DNA from: Alcaligenaceae bacterium SAGV5
GTDB taxonomy: Bacteria; Pseudomonadota; Gammaproteobacteria; Burkholderiales; Burkholderiaceae_B
Direction: 5' to 3'
Assembly (NCBI GenBank): GCA_009360345.1
Contig: SPDP01000002.1
Coordinates: 682,001-746,000 of the forward strand
DNA: 64,000 nucleotides
Shown here: positions 43,938 to 52,232 of the stretch, in pieces
Numbering within the stretch: position 1 is the first letter of the stretch
Layout of the letters: every line of letters begins with the position of its first letter
Program-made: the position numbers and the translations under genes
The notes under the pieces: generated by a model
Told to the model about the DNA's origin: nothing
Database searches by the model: none
The model's input: the letters and a program-made list of their open reading frames with translations, nothing else

Positions 43938-45301
43938 GGTCTCTCCTCCACCCCTATGGTCAGCACCGACCAAAGCTCCTCAAGCGTCTCGCTGGCGTCC
44001 AGGCGCCACAGAATGTCGAGCGCGCGGCGCGCGCCTGCCTCGTCCAGATGGCGTCCGGCCAGACGCAGGAACTTCTCTTCGACCTCGGCATCGTCCATGG
44101 GATTGGCGGCATGGCCGCGGGGATAGTCGACCGTCGCGACGTGGCGCTCGCCACCGTGCGTCACGATCTCCAGGCGACAGGGCACGAAGGCGGGAAAGCG
44201 CGCGCTCAACTCCGGGTCTTCCTCGACCGCCAGCCGGGATGCCAGCGCGTGAATGCGCTCGTCCGCCAGCCGCGCCGGCTCGAAGACGGCATCGCTGAAA
44301 TCGCCGTCGATCAAGGTCGCCGAGATCATGTACGGCAGGCTGTGATCGGCGGTCTCGCGGGTGGTGGGCCGCCATTTCTCGGGCTCGTGACCGACTTCGC
44401 TCCAGGCGAAATGGTAGGTGTGCAGAATGATCCGCGCGATGTCGGCATGGGACACCTTGCGGGCCAGTTCGAGCGCCGCCGTGATCGGCGATTGCGCGTG
44501 GAATTCGGCCAGGAAGCGCTTGAGGTGCGCCTGGCCGATGCGAAAGCCCGCTCCGCGCGCGGTCAGTTCGGGCAGGTCGAAGCGTCCGACCAGTTCGCGC
44601 AAGCCGTGCGCGCCGTCGATGGCCTGTTCCGGCCCGGTCAGGCCTTCCCGCGCGAGCAGGGCCGCGAACAGGCCGTTGCGCGCCGCGTTGCCGGCCGCGC
44701 AGCCCTTCCATTCAGACAGCGCCCCCCGGCGGGTGGCCTCCAGCGCGAGGTTGGGGGTCACGGCCAGCGCGATCGCCTGCGCGGTCCGCGCCGCGTCCAG
44801 GCCCATGACATTGCAGGCGCCGGCCGCGCCCGCCACCGCCGTGTAGAACACATGGTCGAGACCGCGCTCGCGCATGTTGACCGCGCGAAACAGCGCCGCG
44901 TAGACCTCGTAGGCCGCCACGATGGCCGTGATCGTCGCGCGGCCGTCAGCCTTGGCTTCCTGGGCGGCGGCCAGCACCGCCGCCATGACATCGCTCGGGT
45001 GGCCGCCACCACCGGGAAAGGTGTCGTTGCCGTCCAGGTAGCGGATCATGACGCCGTTGGCGAAAGCCGCCAGCTCGGGCAGCGTGCGCCGGGCCGTTCC
45101 CAGCACCGGGGCGCCGTCCGGCAGCTCCACGCGGGCGGCCAGCTTGCGCGCGATGCGGGACGGCGGCGCGTCGAACGCGGCGACGCCGCAGCCCAGCGCA
45201 TCGATGAGACGGCGCTTGCAATCGTGCGCCACGCTTGCGTCCAGATGTTCGAAGCGCAGGCCGGCGGCGAAATCCGCCAGGCGGGAAATACTGGTGTCCA
45301 T
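43934..45301 (-). CDS. MmgE/PrpD-family protein, copy 3
   Basis: A 455-residue MmgE/PrpD protein closest in style to genuine PrpD. RYLDGNDTFPGGGGHPSDVMAAVLA and ATRRGALSEWKGCAAGNAARNGLFAA match the PrpD-type active-site segments. The long EPEKWRPTTRETADHSLPYMISATLIDGDF region (split here) is also typical of the 2-methylcitrate dehydratase branch. ATG 45301 follows AGGA. It may dehydrate a methylcitrate-like tricarboxylate, but prpB/prpC partners are absent here. Confidence 0.89.
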   Translation of the reverse strand: MDTSISRLADFAAGLRFEHLDASVAHDCKRRLIDALGCGVAAFDAPPSRIARKLAARVELPDGAPVLGTARRTLPELAAFANGVMIRYLDGNDTFPGGGGHPSDVMAAVLAAAQEAKADGRATITAIVAAYEVYAALFRAVNMRERGLDHVFYTAVAGAAGACNVMGLDAARTAQAIALAVTPNLALEATRRGALSEWKGCAAGNAARNGLFAALLAREGLTGPEQAIDGAHGLRELVGRFDLPELTARGAGFRIGQAHLKRFLAEFHAQSPITAALELARKVSHADIARIILHTYHFAWSEVGHEPEKWRPTTRETADHSLPYMISATLIDGDFSDAVFEPARLADERIHALASRLAVEEDPELSARFPAFVPCRLEIVTHGGERHVATVDYPRGHAANPMDDAEVEEKFLRLAGRHLDEAGARRALDILWRLDASETLEELWSVLTIGVEERP

Positions 45302-45332
45302 CGATGCTTGTCCTGGCAACGGTCCTGGGGTG

Positions 45333-46721
45333 TTAGAGCACGCCGGCGAAGAACGTCGACATGTCGTCGATGTCCTCGATGCGCCGGACGCGTTCGATCA
45401 GCGTCTTCCTCGCGGCCGGGGCCAGGGCGTCGCCGCCGTAGCCGAAGCAGGCATCGATCTTCGCGGCCAGTTCCTCGCCGCTGGGCGGCGCCTCCGCGCT
45501 CCAGGGGAACTCGCGCACCGTCCGCGACAGCCTGCCGTGCCGGGTCTGCATGGAGACCGTGGCGGGAGCGCGGGCGCTCTTGTTGTCCTCGTCGACCACG
45601 ACGGCGATGCGGTCGGTGATGGCGCGGATGGCCGGATCGAGCACCGCGGCCTCCTGGATATCGTCGATGGCGACACGGCGGCGCATCAGCGCACTCGCCA
45701 GCGCATAGCGAACACTGAACTGCGCCGTCACCTGGGGGTTGCCCGAGGGATCGAAAGGCGCCCCCACCAGCCGATGCATCAACGGCGAGTGCACGACCTC
45801 GATCGCGCTCACGTCCTCTGGCTTCAGGTCGTATTCCCGGATCAGGGAGAACGCGGCGTCGAGCGCGGCATGACTACAGGCGCAGGTCGGGTATTTCTTG
45901 AGATTGGTCTGCTCCAGCGCGAAGGACAGGCCCAGGCCATCGAGCACCTTGAGTGGATTGCCTTCCTGGTAGAGCTGGAACAGCCCGAACTTGCCTTCGA
46001 AGGCCTCGCGCGGCGCGGTCACGCCGCGCGAGGCCAGCAGCGCCGAGAAGACCCCGGCCCGCGCCGCGAAGGCCGATTGCAGCCGCTTGGTCAGGGCCTG
46101 TTCGATATTGGCCTGCTGGGTACCCGAGGCCTGGCTCAGCGCGATGCCGAAAGCATGGGCGATGGTCGCCTCGTCCAGCCGCAGCAGGCGGGCGGCCGCG
46201 GCCGTCGCGCCGAACACGCCGTAGATCGAGGTGGTGAACCAGCCCCTGTGCTGCCCGGTGATCGAACCGCCCAGCCGCGAGGCCAGATCGGCGCCCAACG
46301 CGTAGGCCGCCAGGAATTCCTTGCCGCTCGCGCGCTGCCGCTCCGCGACCGCCAGGGCCGCCGGCAGCACGCAGACATCCGCGTGGACGGTGTTCACGGC
46401 GTCATAGTCGAGCGCCGCGCCGAACAGGCTGTTCAGGAAGGCCGCGGAGGCGGCGGGCAGCTTTCCGCCATAGCCCCATACCGTGGCTTCGGGCGTGCCG
46501 CCATCGGCCGCGACGAGACCATGCGCCTCGGGCGCGCCCGGCGCATCACGGCCGGCCCAGGCACAGGCCAGCGTATCCAGCATCAATCTCTTGGACGCCT
46601 CGACGGCGCCGGGCGGCAGCGCATCGTGACGCAGCCCGGCGACATGGGCGGCAATTCGCTGCGACACCGAGCGCGCGTCGGCGCCCCCCTCGTTCTTCAC
46701 GATTGCGGAGTTCTGGCTCAT
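45333..46721 (-). CDS. MmgE/PrpD-family protein, copy 4
   Basis: A 462-residue MmgE/PrpD protein clearly paralogous to copy 1 at 35305-36696. Shared features are LDTLAxAWAG, a CACxHxAxxA segment, MHRLVGAPFDPSGNP and QFSVRYALASALMRRR. It follows the rhodanese gene by 18 bases. The paired copies sit in two operons whose promoters carry the same 29-bp site, supporting co-regulation and perhaps parallel substrates. Confidence 0.89.
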   Translation of the reverse strand: MSQNSAIVKNEGGADARSVSQRIAAHVAGLRHDALPPGAVEASKRLMLDTLACAWAGRDAPGAPEAHGLVAADGGTPEATVWGYGGKLPAASAAFLNSLFGAALDYDAVNTVHADVCVLPAALAVAERQRASGKEFLAAYALGADLASRLGGSITGQHRGWFTTSIYGVFGATAAAARLLRLDEATIAHAFGIALSQASGTQQANIEQALTKRLQSAFAARAGVFSALLASRGVTAPREAFEGKFGLFQLYQEGNPLKVLDGLGLSFALEQTNLKKYPTCACSHAALDAAFSLIREYDLKPEDVSAIEVVHSPLMHRLVGAPFDPSGNPQVTAQFSVRYALASALMRRRVAIDDIQEAAVLDPAIRAITDRIAVVVDEDNKSARAPATVSMQTRHGRLSRTVREFPWSAEAPPSGEELAAKIDACFGYGGDALAPAARKTLIERVRRIEDIDDMSTFFAGVL

Positions 46722-46739
46722 GCGGATTCCTTTGTTGTC

Positions 46740-48341
46740 CTATTCAGCGATGGGATAGCGGCGAAAACCGGCGTCGTCGTCGCGCCCGATCTGCGTCATG
46801 AGATCGACTTCCCAGCTCAGGTAGTCCTTCATGGCCTGGTCACGGTTTTCAGTACGATCGTGCACCTTCACCCAGACGTCGTCCGTGTCGTCGGTCAGCC
46901 GCGTCTCGCCCTCTTCCATGGGATGGCCCGCCGCGCGCCAGGCCTGGGTGCCGCCCTCCAGCACGCGGACGTCGCCGCCCGTGATCGCCGCGATCTCGGG
47001 CGCGGCAAGCATCGCCACGACGCCGTCGGCCGAGGTCACGACGATGCCCCCCCCGGCGGGCAGCCGGGCAAGATTGCGTGCCAGGTTGGCGCGAATGCCA
47101 TGCCAGGCGCCGGGGATGTGGCCGTCGCGATAGCGCGGCTTGGAATCGAGGTCGAGGATGCTCGCTCCCTCGATGGACAGCGCCGCGAGCGCCTGGGGAG
47201 AAATCCTTTCGCACCGGACGTCGGCCAGGCCCAGGACCTCGGGCGCCGGCGACTCGCTCACCCACTCGCCATATGCCTGCGCCTCGCGCAGCACGTACAC
47301 CTCGTCCCAGCCCATCTGCATCAGCCACGAGGCGGTCATCGTCGCCCGCACGCCATGATCGTCGATCAGCACCAGACGGGCATTGCGTACCGCCACGTAG
47401 GTATCGGTAGTCTGTACGAGCTGGCCGCCGGGTGCCGACACGCTGCCCCGCAAGTGGCGGCTCGCGTATTCCTCCGGACTGCGCACGTCGAGCAGGTAGA
47501 CCGTGCGCGCGTCCGCCTCGCGCAGGAACGCATCGAGGCCGGCGGCATCGAGAAACCGGACGCCGAACCGCCCCGCGACCCGCGCCGCCGATTCGCGCGC
47601 CTTGCGCAGGCCGGCCTCGGTCGGAGGCGGCGCCATCCTGTCCTTGCCGTTGTCCACCGGAAAACCGGCCAGGTGCCATCCCATCGTGCCGTTCTTCAAC
47701 GCGACGACACGGTTGGGAATACCCGCATTGCGCAGCGACTGCGCGCCGATGATGCTGCGCGTGCGTCCGCCGCAGTTCACGACGACAAGCGTGGCATCGG
47801 ATTTCACCAGGTCGTGAACGCGATAGGCCAGTTCCGCGCCCGGACAGTCGATGGCGCCAGGAATGCTGACCTTGCGGTATTCGGCCAGGGGCCGGCTGTC
47901 GAGGATCACCATGTCGTCGCCGCGGTCGGCGCGCGCCTTGACGTCGGCGGCTTCCATGCGGGGGGTCTCGTCGTGCCGCTCGACGTATTCGCCGAAGGCC
48001 TTGCTGGGCACGTTCACCCCTGTGTACACCTCGTGCCCGGCGTCGATCCAGGCCTGCAGGCCGCCTTCGAGCACCGAGACGTCGCCATAGCCGTACCTGG
48101 CCAGCGTCGCCGCCGCGCGGCCGGCCAACCCCTCGCCGCCGTCCGTCACCACGATGCGCGTCGAACGGCGCGGCACGAGCACGGGTACGCGGATTTCGAG
48201 CTGGGACAGCGGAACCGGGGCGGCCAGGAACATGTGGCCCTTGGCGAACACGCCTTCTTCCCGCACATCGAGCAACGCGATCTCGCCGCCGTCGTGGAGC
48301 ATGCGCTTCAGGGTTGCCGCATCGACGACGCCTTGACTCAT
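46740..48341 (-). CDS. Four-domain rhodanese-like sulfurtransferase with one catalytic Cys
   Basis: A 533-residue protein with four tandem rhodanese folds. The active-loop positions read VTDGGEG (D67), NCGGRTRS (C190), IDDHGVR (D327-D328) and VTSADG (S437). Only the second repeat retains the catalytic Cys. Domain starts are marked by LLDVRE, ILDSRP, LLDVRSPE and ILDLDS. It is the first gene of the hydratase operon, 18 bases before a PrpD gene. A sulfur-transfer role in this organic-acid pathway is not obvious; it may maintain an iron-sulfur enzyme such as the LeuCD-like protein. Confidence 0.9.
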   Translation of the reverse strand: MSQGVVDAATLKRMLHDGGEIALLDVREEGVFAKGHMFLAAPVPLSQLEIRVPVLVPRRSTRIVVTDGGEGLAGRAAATLARYGYGDVSVLEGGLQAWIDAGHEVYTGVNVPSKAFGEYVERHDETPRMEAADVKARADRGDDMVILDSRPLAEYRKVSIPGAIDCPGAELAYRVHDLVKSDATLVVVNCGGRTRSIIGAQSLRNAGIPNRVVALKNGTMGWHLAGFPVDNGKDRMAPPPTEAGLRKARESAARVAGRFGVRFLDAAGLDAFLREADARTVYLLDVRSPEEYASRHLRGSVSAPGGQLVQTTDTYVAVRNARLVLIDDHGVRATMTASWLMQMGWDEVYVLREAQAYGEWVSESPAPEVLGLADVRCERISPQALAALSIEGASILDLDSKPRYRDGHIPGAWHGIRANLARNLARLPAGGGIVVTSADGVVAMLAAPEIAAITGGDVRVLEGGTQAWRAAGHPMEEGETRLTDDTDDVWVKVHDRTENRDQAMKDYLSWEVDLMTQIGRDDDAGFRRYPIAE

Positions 48342-48418
48342 GGACTGCTCCTCCTGATGGCGGGGAATACCCTCGGGCGCGATGCGCGTGGAGCGATCAG
48401 GCCACCCTCTGGCTGCGT

Positions 48419-48448
48419 AATGTACGGTTCAATTCCCGCGCATGTCAA
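48419..48448 (-). promoter_or_regulatory. Putative promoter of the rhodanese-PrpD-LeuCD operon
   Basis: On the minus strand a perfect TTGACA (48443-48448) is followed after 18 bases by TACATT (48419-48424), 78 bases before the rhodanese start. As at 33956-33984, the IclR-type site lies directly upstream of the -35 box. Confidence 0.5.
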
Positions 48449-48451
48449 TTT

Positions 48452-48480
48452 TTTAGAAAAGCGTTCTAATATTTAGAAAT
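48452..48480. promoter_or_regulatory. Putative IclR-type operator, copy 2
   Basis: Two TTTAGAAA boxes (48452-48459 and 48472-48479) are 20 bases apart with GCGTTCTAATA between; AGAA-5-TTCT also forms an inverted repeat. It lies in the 230-base region between the rhodanese operon and the divergent Bug gene. Spacing and core are the same as at 33989-34017, 14.5 kb away. Confidence 0.6.
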
Positions 48481-48571
48481 ACCAGTTGCGCTGCCGATTT
48501 TCCGAAAGTAGCCTAGGCGACGCGATGCCTTGACACTCGATGCGACGATTCAACTATTCAAGGGGACAACC

Positions 48572-49537
48572 ATGAAAGCGATTGCCGTCGTAGTTGCCGT
48601 ACTGGGACTTGCCGCCGCCGTCCCCGCGTGTGCCGCGGGCTATCCGGACAAACCGATAAAGATGCTCGTCGGATTCCTGCCGGGGGGCGGCACCGACGTC
48701 ACCGCCCGCCTGCTCGCGACCAGGCTTTCCGAGAAGCTCGGGCAATCCGTCATCGTGGAAAACCGGCCCGGAGCGGGCGGAATGATCGCGACGGCAGCCG
48801 TCGCGCGCTCGGCGCCGGACGGCTACACCATGCTGATGGCCTCGGCCGCCGACGCCGCCCAGCACCTGATGCACAAGGATCTTTCGTACGACCTGTTGAA
48901 GGATTTCGCGCCCGTGTCGCTGGTCGTGACCGTGCCGTTCGCGCTCGTCGCCAAGCCGGCCCTGCCCGTCGAGAACGTGGCCGGGCTGATCGAGCTGGCA
49001 CGCGCCCATCCCGGCGAACTGCGCTATGCGTCGTCCGGCATGGGCAGCGCGGCGCACCTGTCGAACGAACTGTTCAACACCATGGCCAAGACCCGGATCG
49101 TGCACATCCCGTACAAGGGTGTCGCGGAAGGGGTCACGGCGGTCGCGTCCAACCAGATCGACATGGTGTTCGCCAGCTTCCCGTCCGTCATGCCCCTGGC
49201 CGCCGCCAAGAAGGTCAAGCTGCTGGCCGTCAGCACGCCTTACCGCACCGCCGTGATGCCCGACCTGCCCACCGTCGCGGAATCCGGCCTGCCGGGATAC
49301 GCGCGCTACGGCTGGTACGGGGTCGTGATGCCGAAGAACGTGCCGTCCGACATCATCGACCGCATGAACGCCGCCATCGTTGCGGTGGTAAGCGCGCCGG
49401 ACGTCAAGCAGGCGTTCATCAAGCAGGGGCTGGAGCCCAAGAGCACGACGCGCGAGGAGTTCGCCGGTTTCCTCAAGGACGAGGTCGACCAGTCGACGGC
49501 GCTGGCCCAAGCCTCGGGGCTGGAGGCCGCACGCTGA
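48572..49537 (+). CDS. Bug-family periplasmic substrate-binding protein
   Basis: A 321-residue Bug receptor. Signal MKAIAVVVAVLGLAAAVPACA precedes AGYPDKPIKMLVGFLPGGGTDVTARLL; VIVENRPGAGGMIATAAVA follows. AAGGGGA lies just before ATG 48572. It is transcribed alone, divergent from the rhodanese operon, and shares the IclR-type site. This makes it the likely primary uptake or sensing receptor of the regulon. Confidence 0.93.
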   Translation: MKAIAVVVAVLGLAAAVPACAAGYPDKPIKMLVGFLPGGGTDVTARLLATRLSEKLGQSVIVENRPGAGGMIATAAVARSAPDGYTMLMASAADAAQHLMHKDLSYDLLKDFAPVSLVVTVPFALVAKPALPVENVAGLIELARAHPGELRYASSGMGSAAHLSNELFNTMAKTRIVHIPYKGVAEGVTAVASNQIDMVFASFPSVMPLAAAKKVKLLAVSTPYRTAVMPDLPTVAESGLPGYARYGWYGVVMPKNVPSDIIDRMNAAIVAVVSAPDVKQAFIKQGLEPKSTTREEFAGFLKDEVDQSTALAQASGLEAAR

Positions 49538-49558
49538 AAAAAAGGACGCGACGCGTCC
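49537..49558 (-). terminator. Rho-independent terminator after the fumarase gene
   Basis: Reading the minus strand, the palindrome GGACGCG-A-CGCGTCC (49544-49558) is followed at once by seven T residues (49543-49537). It sits 28 bases past the fumarase stop. A second hairpin CCACCG-5-CGGTGG (49557-49573) overlaps its base and could serve the plus-strand Bug gene. Confidence 0.68.
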
Positions 49559-49585
49559 ACCGGGGGACGGTGGCGCGCCGGTCCA

Positions 49586-51091
49586 TCAATACTCGCTGCG
49601 TATCGGGATGTAGCGATGCAGGGAGGCGCCCGTGGCATCCACGCCGACCGTGACGGGGAAATCCCGGACCTCGAACTCGTAGATGGCCTCCATGCCCAGG
49701 TCCTCGAATGCCACCACGCGGGAGGCCACGATGCAGCGCGAAGCCAGGTAGGCGGCGCCCCCCACGGCGACCAGGTAGGCCCCCCGATGGCGACGGATCG
49801 CATCGACCGCCGGCTGCGTCCTTTCCGCCTTGCCCACGGTGGCGAGCAAGCCCAGGCCCATCATCTCGTCCAGGTAGCCGTCCATGCGCGCCGAGGTGGT
49901 CGGGCCGGCAGGGCCGATGACTTCGTCCCTGACGGCATCGACCGGACCGACGTAGAACAGCACGCGGTCGCGCAGATCGACGGGCAGCGGGTCGCCCCGC
50001 TCCAGCATTTGATGCAGACGTTTGTGGGCGGCATCGCGGGCGGTCAGCAGCGCGCCGTTCAGCAACAGGGTCTGGCCCCGCCGCCATCCGGCGACGTCGC
50101 CCTTGGCCAGCGATCGCAGGTCGACCCGTATCCCGTCGGGCACCGACAGTTGATCGGGGATATCGTCCCAGGCCGCGCCGTCCTCGGCCTCGAAGCGGGC
50201 GGGCCCCGTGCCGTCCAGGCTGAAGCGCACGAAGCGTGTCGCCGCGCAATTGGGGATCAGCGCGACCGGCAGCATGGCGGCATGACAGGGCGCCGATGCG
50301 ACCTTGACGTCGAGGACCGTGGTATCGCCGCCCAGGCCCTGGGCGCCGATCTTCAGGTCGTTGATGCGCTGGTAGAGCTCCACGCGCAGCGACTCCTCGG
50401 GCGTCTCGGCGCCCTTGGCCAGCAGGCTCTCGATGTCGATGGGGGTATAGAGCGCCTCCTTGGCCAGCCGCATGGTTTCATCCGGCCCGGCTCCGCCTAC
50501 GCCTATCCCGATCACGCCGGGCGGGCACCAGCCGGCGCCCAGCGTGGGAATCTCGTTCAGGATCCAGTCGACGATGGAATCGCTGGGGGTGAGCACCTTG
50601 TAGCGGGCCTTGACGTCGCCGCCGCCTCCCTTGGCCGCGACGACGACCTCGATCGCATCGCCCGCCACCAGCTCCACATGGACCAGGCCGGGGGCATTGT
50701 TGCGGGTGTTGCGGCGCCGGCCCAGCGGATCGGCCACCACGGTGGCGCGCAGCGGATTGGCGGGATCCGTGTAGGCCCGCCCCACCGCGTCGTCGATGAC
50801 ATCCTGCAAGCCCGGGACGGCGCCGCCGCTCTTCGTGGCCAGCCGGACCTCGACCCCCAGCTTCAGGTAGACGTTCGCGATCCCCGTGTCCTGGCAGACC
50901 GGCCGCCGCGCCTCGCGGCTCATCCTGCTGTTGACCAGCAGTTGTTCCAGCGCGCCCCGCGCCGCCGGCTGCGTTTCGCGATCGCGCGCGCGCCTGAGCG
51001 CGGCAACGAAATCGGCGGGATGGGTATGGCTGACCTGTTGCAGCGCGGCGGCCACGCTGGCCGCGAGGTCTTCGACGTACAGTGTCTTCAT
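49586..51091 (-). CDS. Class I fumarate hydratase-family protein
   Basis: A 501-residue iron-sulfur hydro-lyase containing both alpha and beta class I fumarase domains. Cluster cysteines are in VCQDTGI, GWCPPG and SAPCHAA; the C-terminal domain includes GPTTSARMDGYLDEMM. The N-terminal domain has KGGGGDVKARYKVL. Such enzymes hydrate fumarate, mesaconate or tartrate-like acids. It is co-transcribed after a Bug gene and lies beside the LeuCD/PrpD operon, so a catabolic mesaconase-like role is possible. It is not the typical housekeeping setting. Confidence 0.9.
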   Translation of the reverse strand: MKTLYVEDLAASVAAALQQVSHTHPADFVAALRRARDRETQPAARGALEQLLVNSRMSREARRPVCQDTGIANVYLKLGVEVRLATKSGGAVPGLQDVIDDAVGRAYTDPANPLRATVVADPLGRRRNTRNNAPGLVHVELVAGDAIEVVVAAKGGGGDVKARYKVLTPSDSIVDWILNEIPTLGAGWCPPGVIGIGVGGAGPDETMRLAKEALYTPIDIESLLAKGAETPEESLRVELYQRINDLKIGAQGLGGDTTVLDVKVASAPCHAAMLPVALIPNCAATRFVRFSLDGTGPARFEAEDGAAWDDIPDQLSVPDGIRVDLRSLAKGDVAGWRRGQTLLLNGALLTARDAAHKRLHQMLERGDPLPVDLRDRVLFYVGPVDAVRDEVIGPAGPTTSARMDGYLDEMMGLGLLATVGKAERTQPAVDAIRRHRGAYLVAVGGAAYLASRCIVASRVVAFEDLGMEAIYEFEVRDFPVTVGVDATGASLHRYIPIRSEY

Positions 51092-51154
51092 GATCCGGTT
51101 CGTGATGAATGGGAAGTCGGATGCGGCCGGCGCGCGGCCAGCCGCGCGGGCGCC

Positions 51155-52129
51155 CTATTGGGGAGGAATACCCGCGGCCTTCACCACTTTCGCCCAGCGG
51201 CCGACCTCGGCGCCGGTCAGGGCCTGGAAGGCCTGCGCGCCATATTCGTCGCGCTTCAGCAGATGCAGGCCCCGCTCCGAAAGCTGGGCTTGCAGCGCGG
51301 GGTCGGACATCATCCTCAGGTAGGCCTGGTTGATCGTCCGGACCACCGCGTCCGGTGTGCCCGCGGGGGCGTACAGACCGTACCAGGTCGTGGCCTCGAA
51401 TCCGGGAATGATGCTGGCGATGGGCGGCACGCCGGGAAACTGGGCCATGGGGCCTTGCGTGCCGACGCCAAGCGCCCTGACGCGGCCGCCGGCCACGGCG
51501 GCGCCGGCCGTGTTGCTCTGGTCGAACACGGCATCCAGGCGTCCGGCCATCAGGTCGGCCAGCGCCGGTGCATTGCCGCGATACGGCACGGACTGGATCT
51601 TCACGCCCAGTTCGGAAGCGAACAATTCGGCCACCAGGTGCGAGACCGATCCGACGCCGGCGGTGCCGAACGTGATGCCCGTTGCGCTGTCGCGCGCGGC
51701 CTGCACGAGCTCCGCAAGCGTCCGGTACTTGGAGTCCCTGCCGACCAGCAATACCGCCGGGGTGTCCGGAAAGCGGACGACGGCGGTGAAATCCTTGACC
51801 GGGTCGTAGCGCAGCGATTTGTACAGGGCCGGCCCCGCCCCCATGAAACCCATGTGGCCCACGACGAAGTGGTAGCCGTCCGCCGGATTGGACGCGGCCT
51901 TCGTGGCCCCTATCGTGCCGCCGGCGCCGGCCACGTTCTCGATCACGATCGTCCCCTTCAACTGTCCGGCGAGCTTGTCCGCGACGGTACGCGCCAGCGT
52001 ATCCGCGGGCCCGCCCGCGGCCAGTGGCACAATCCAGTTCAACGGCCGGGCGGGATAGTTATCCGCCCAGGCCGGTCCGGCCGCGGCTGCCGCCAACAGG
52101 ACGGACAGGCCACCTAGTGCGCTGCGCAT
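51155..52129 (-). CDS. Bug-family periplasmic substrate-binding protein
   Basis: A 324-residue Bug receptor. Signal MRSALGGLSVLLAAAAAGPAWA precedes DNYPARPLNWIVPLAAGGPADTLARTVA; IVIENVAGAGGTIGATKAA is the usual binding segment. It is followed after 63 bases by the fumarase gene and is divergent from a LysR gene 103 bases away, which probably controls it. Confidence 0.93.
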   Translation of the reverse strand: MRSALGGLSVLLAAAAAGPAWADNYPARPLNWIVPLAAGGPADTLARTVADKLAGQLKGTIVIENVAGAGGTIGATKAASNPADGYHFVVGHMGFMGAGPALYKSLRYDPVKDFTAVVRFPDTPAVLLVGRDSKYRTLAELVQAARDSATGITFGTAGVGSVSHLVAELFASELGVKIQSVPYRGNAPALADLMAGRLDAVFDQSNTAGAAVAGGRVRALGVGTQGPMAQFPGVPPIASIIPGFEATTWYGLYAPAGTPDAVVRTINQAYLRMMSDPALQAQLSERGLHLLKRDEYGAQAFQALTGAEVGRWAKVVKAAGIPPQ

Positions 52130-52232
52130 GCGCTCCCCCTTGTTCTCTTGTATGCGATGAAGGCGGGGATCCTAGCAGCGGCGCCAAATGGCGGTCCAAT
52201 ACATCCTTTTCGACAACCAATAAAATATTTAT

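Noticed and set aside
45048-48476. 1142-codon plus-strand open frame antisense to PrpD and rhodanese genes
   Set aside because: Shadow of high-GC codon usage; no recognisable motif, and it crosses three real genes.
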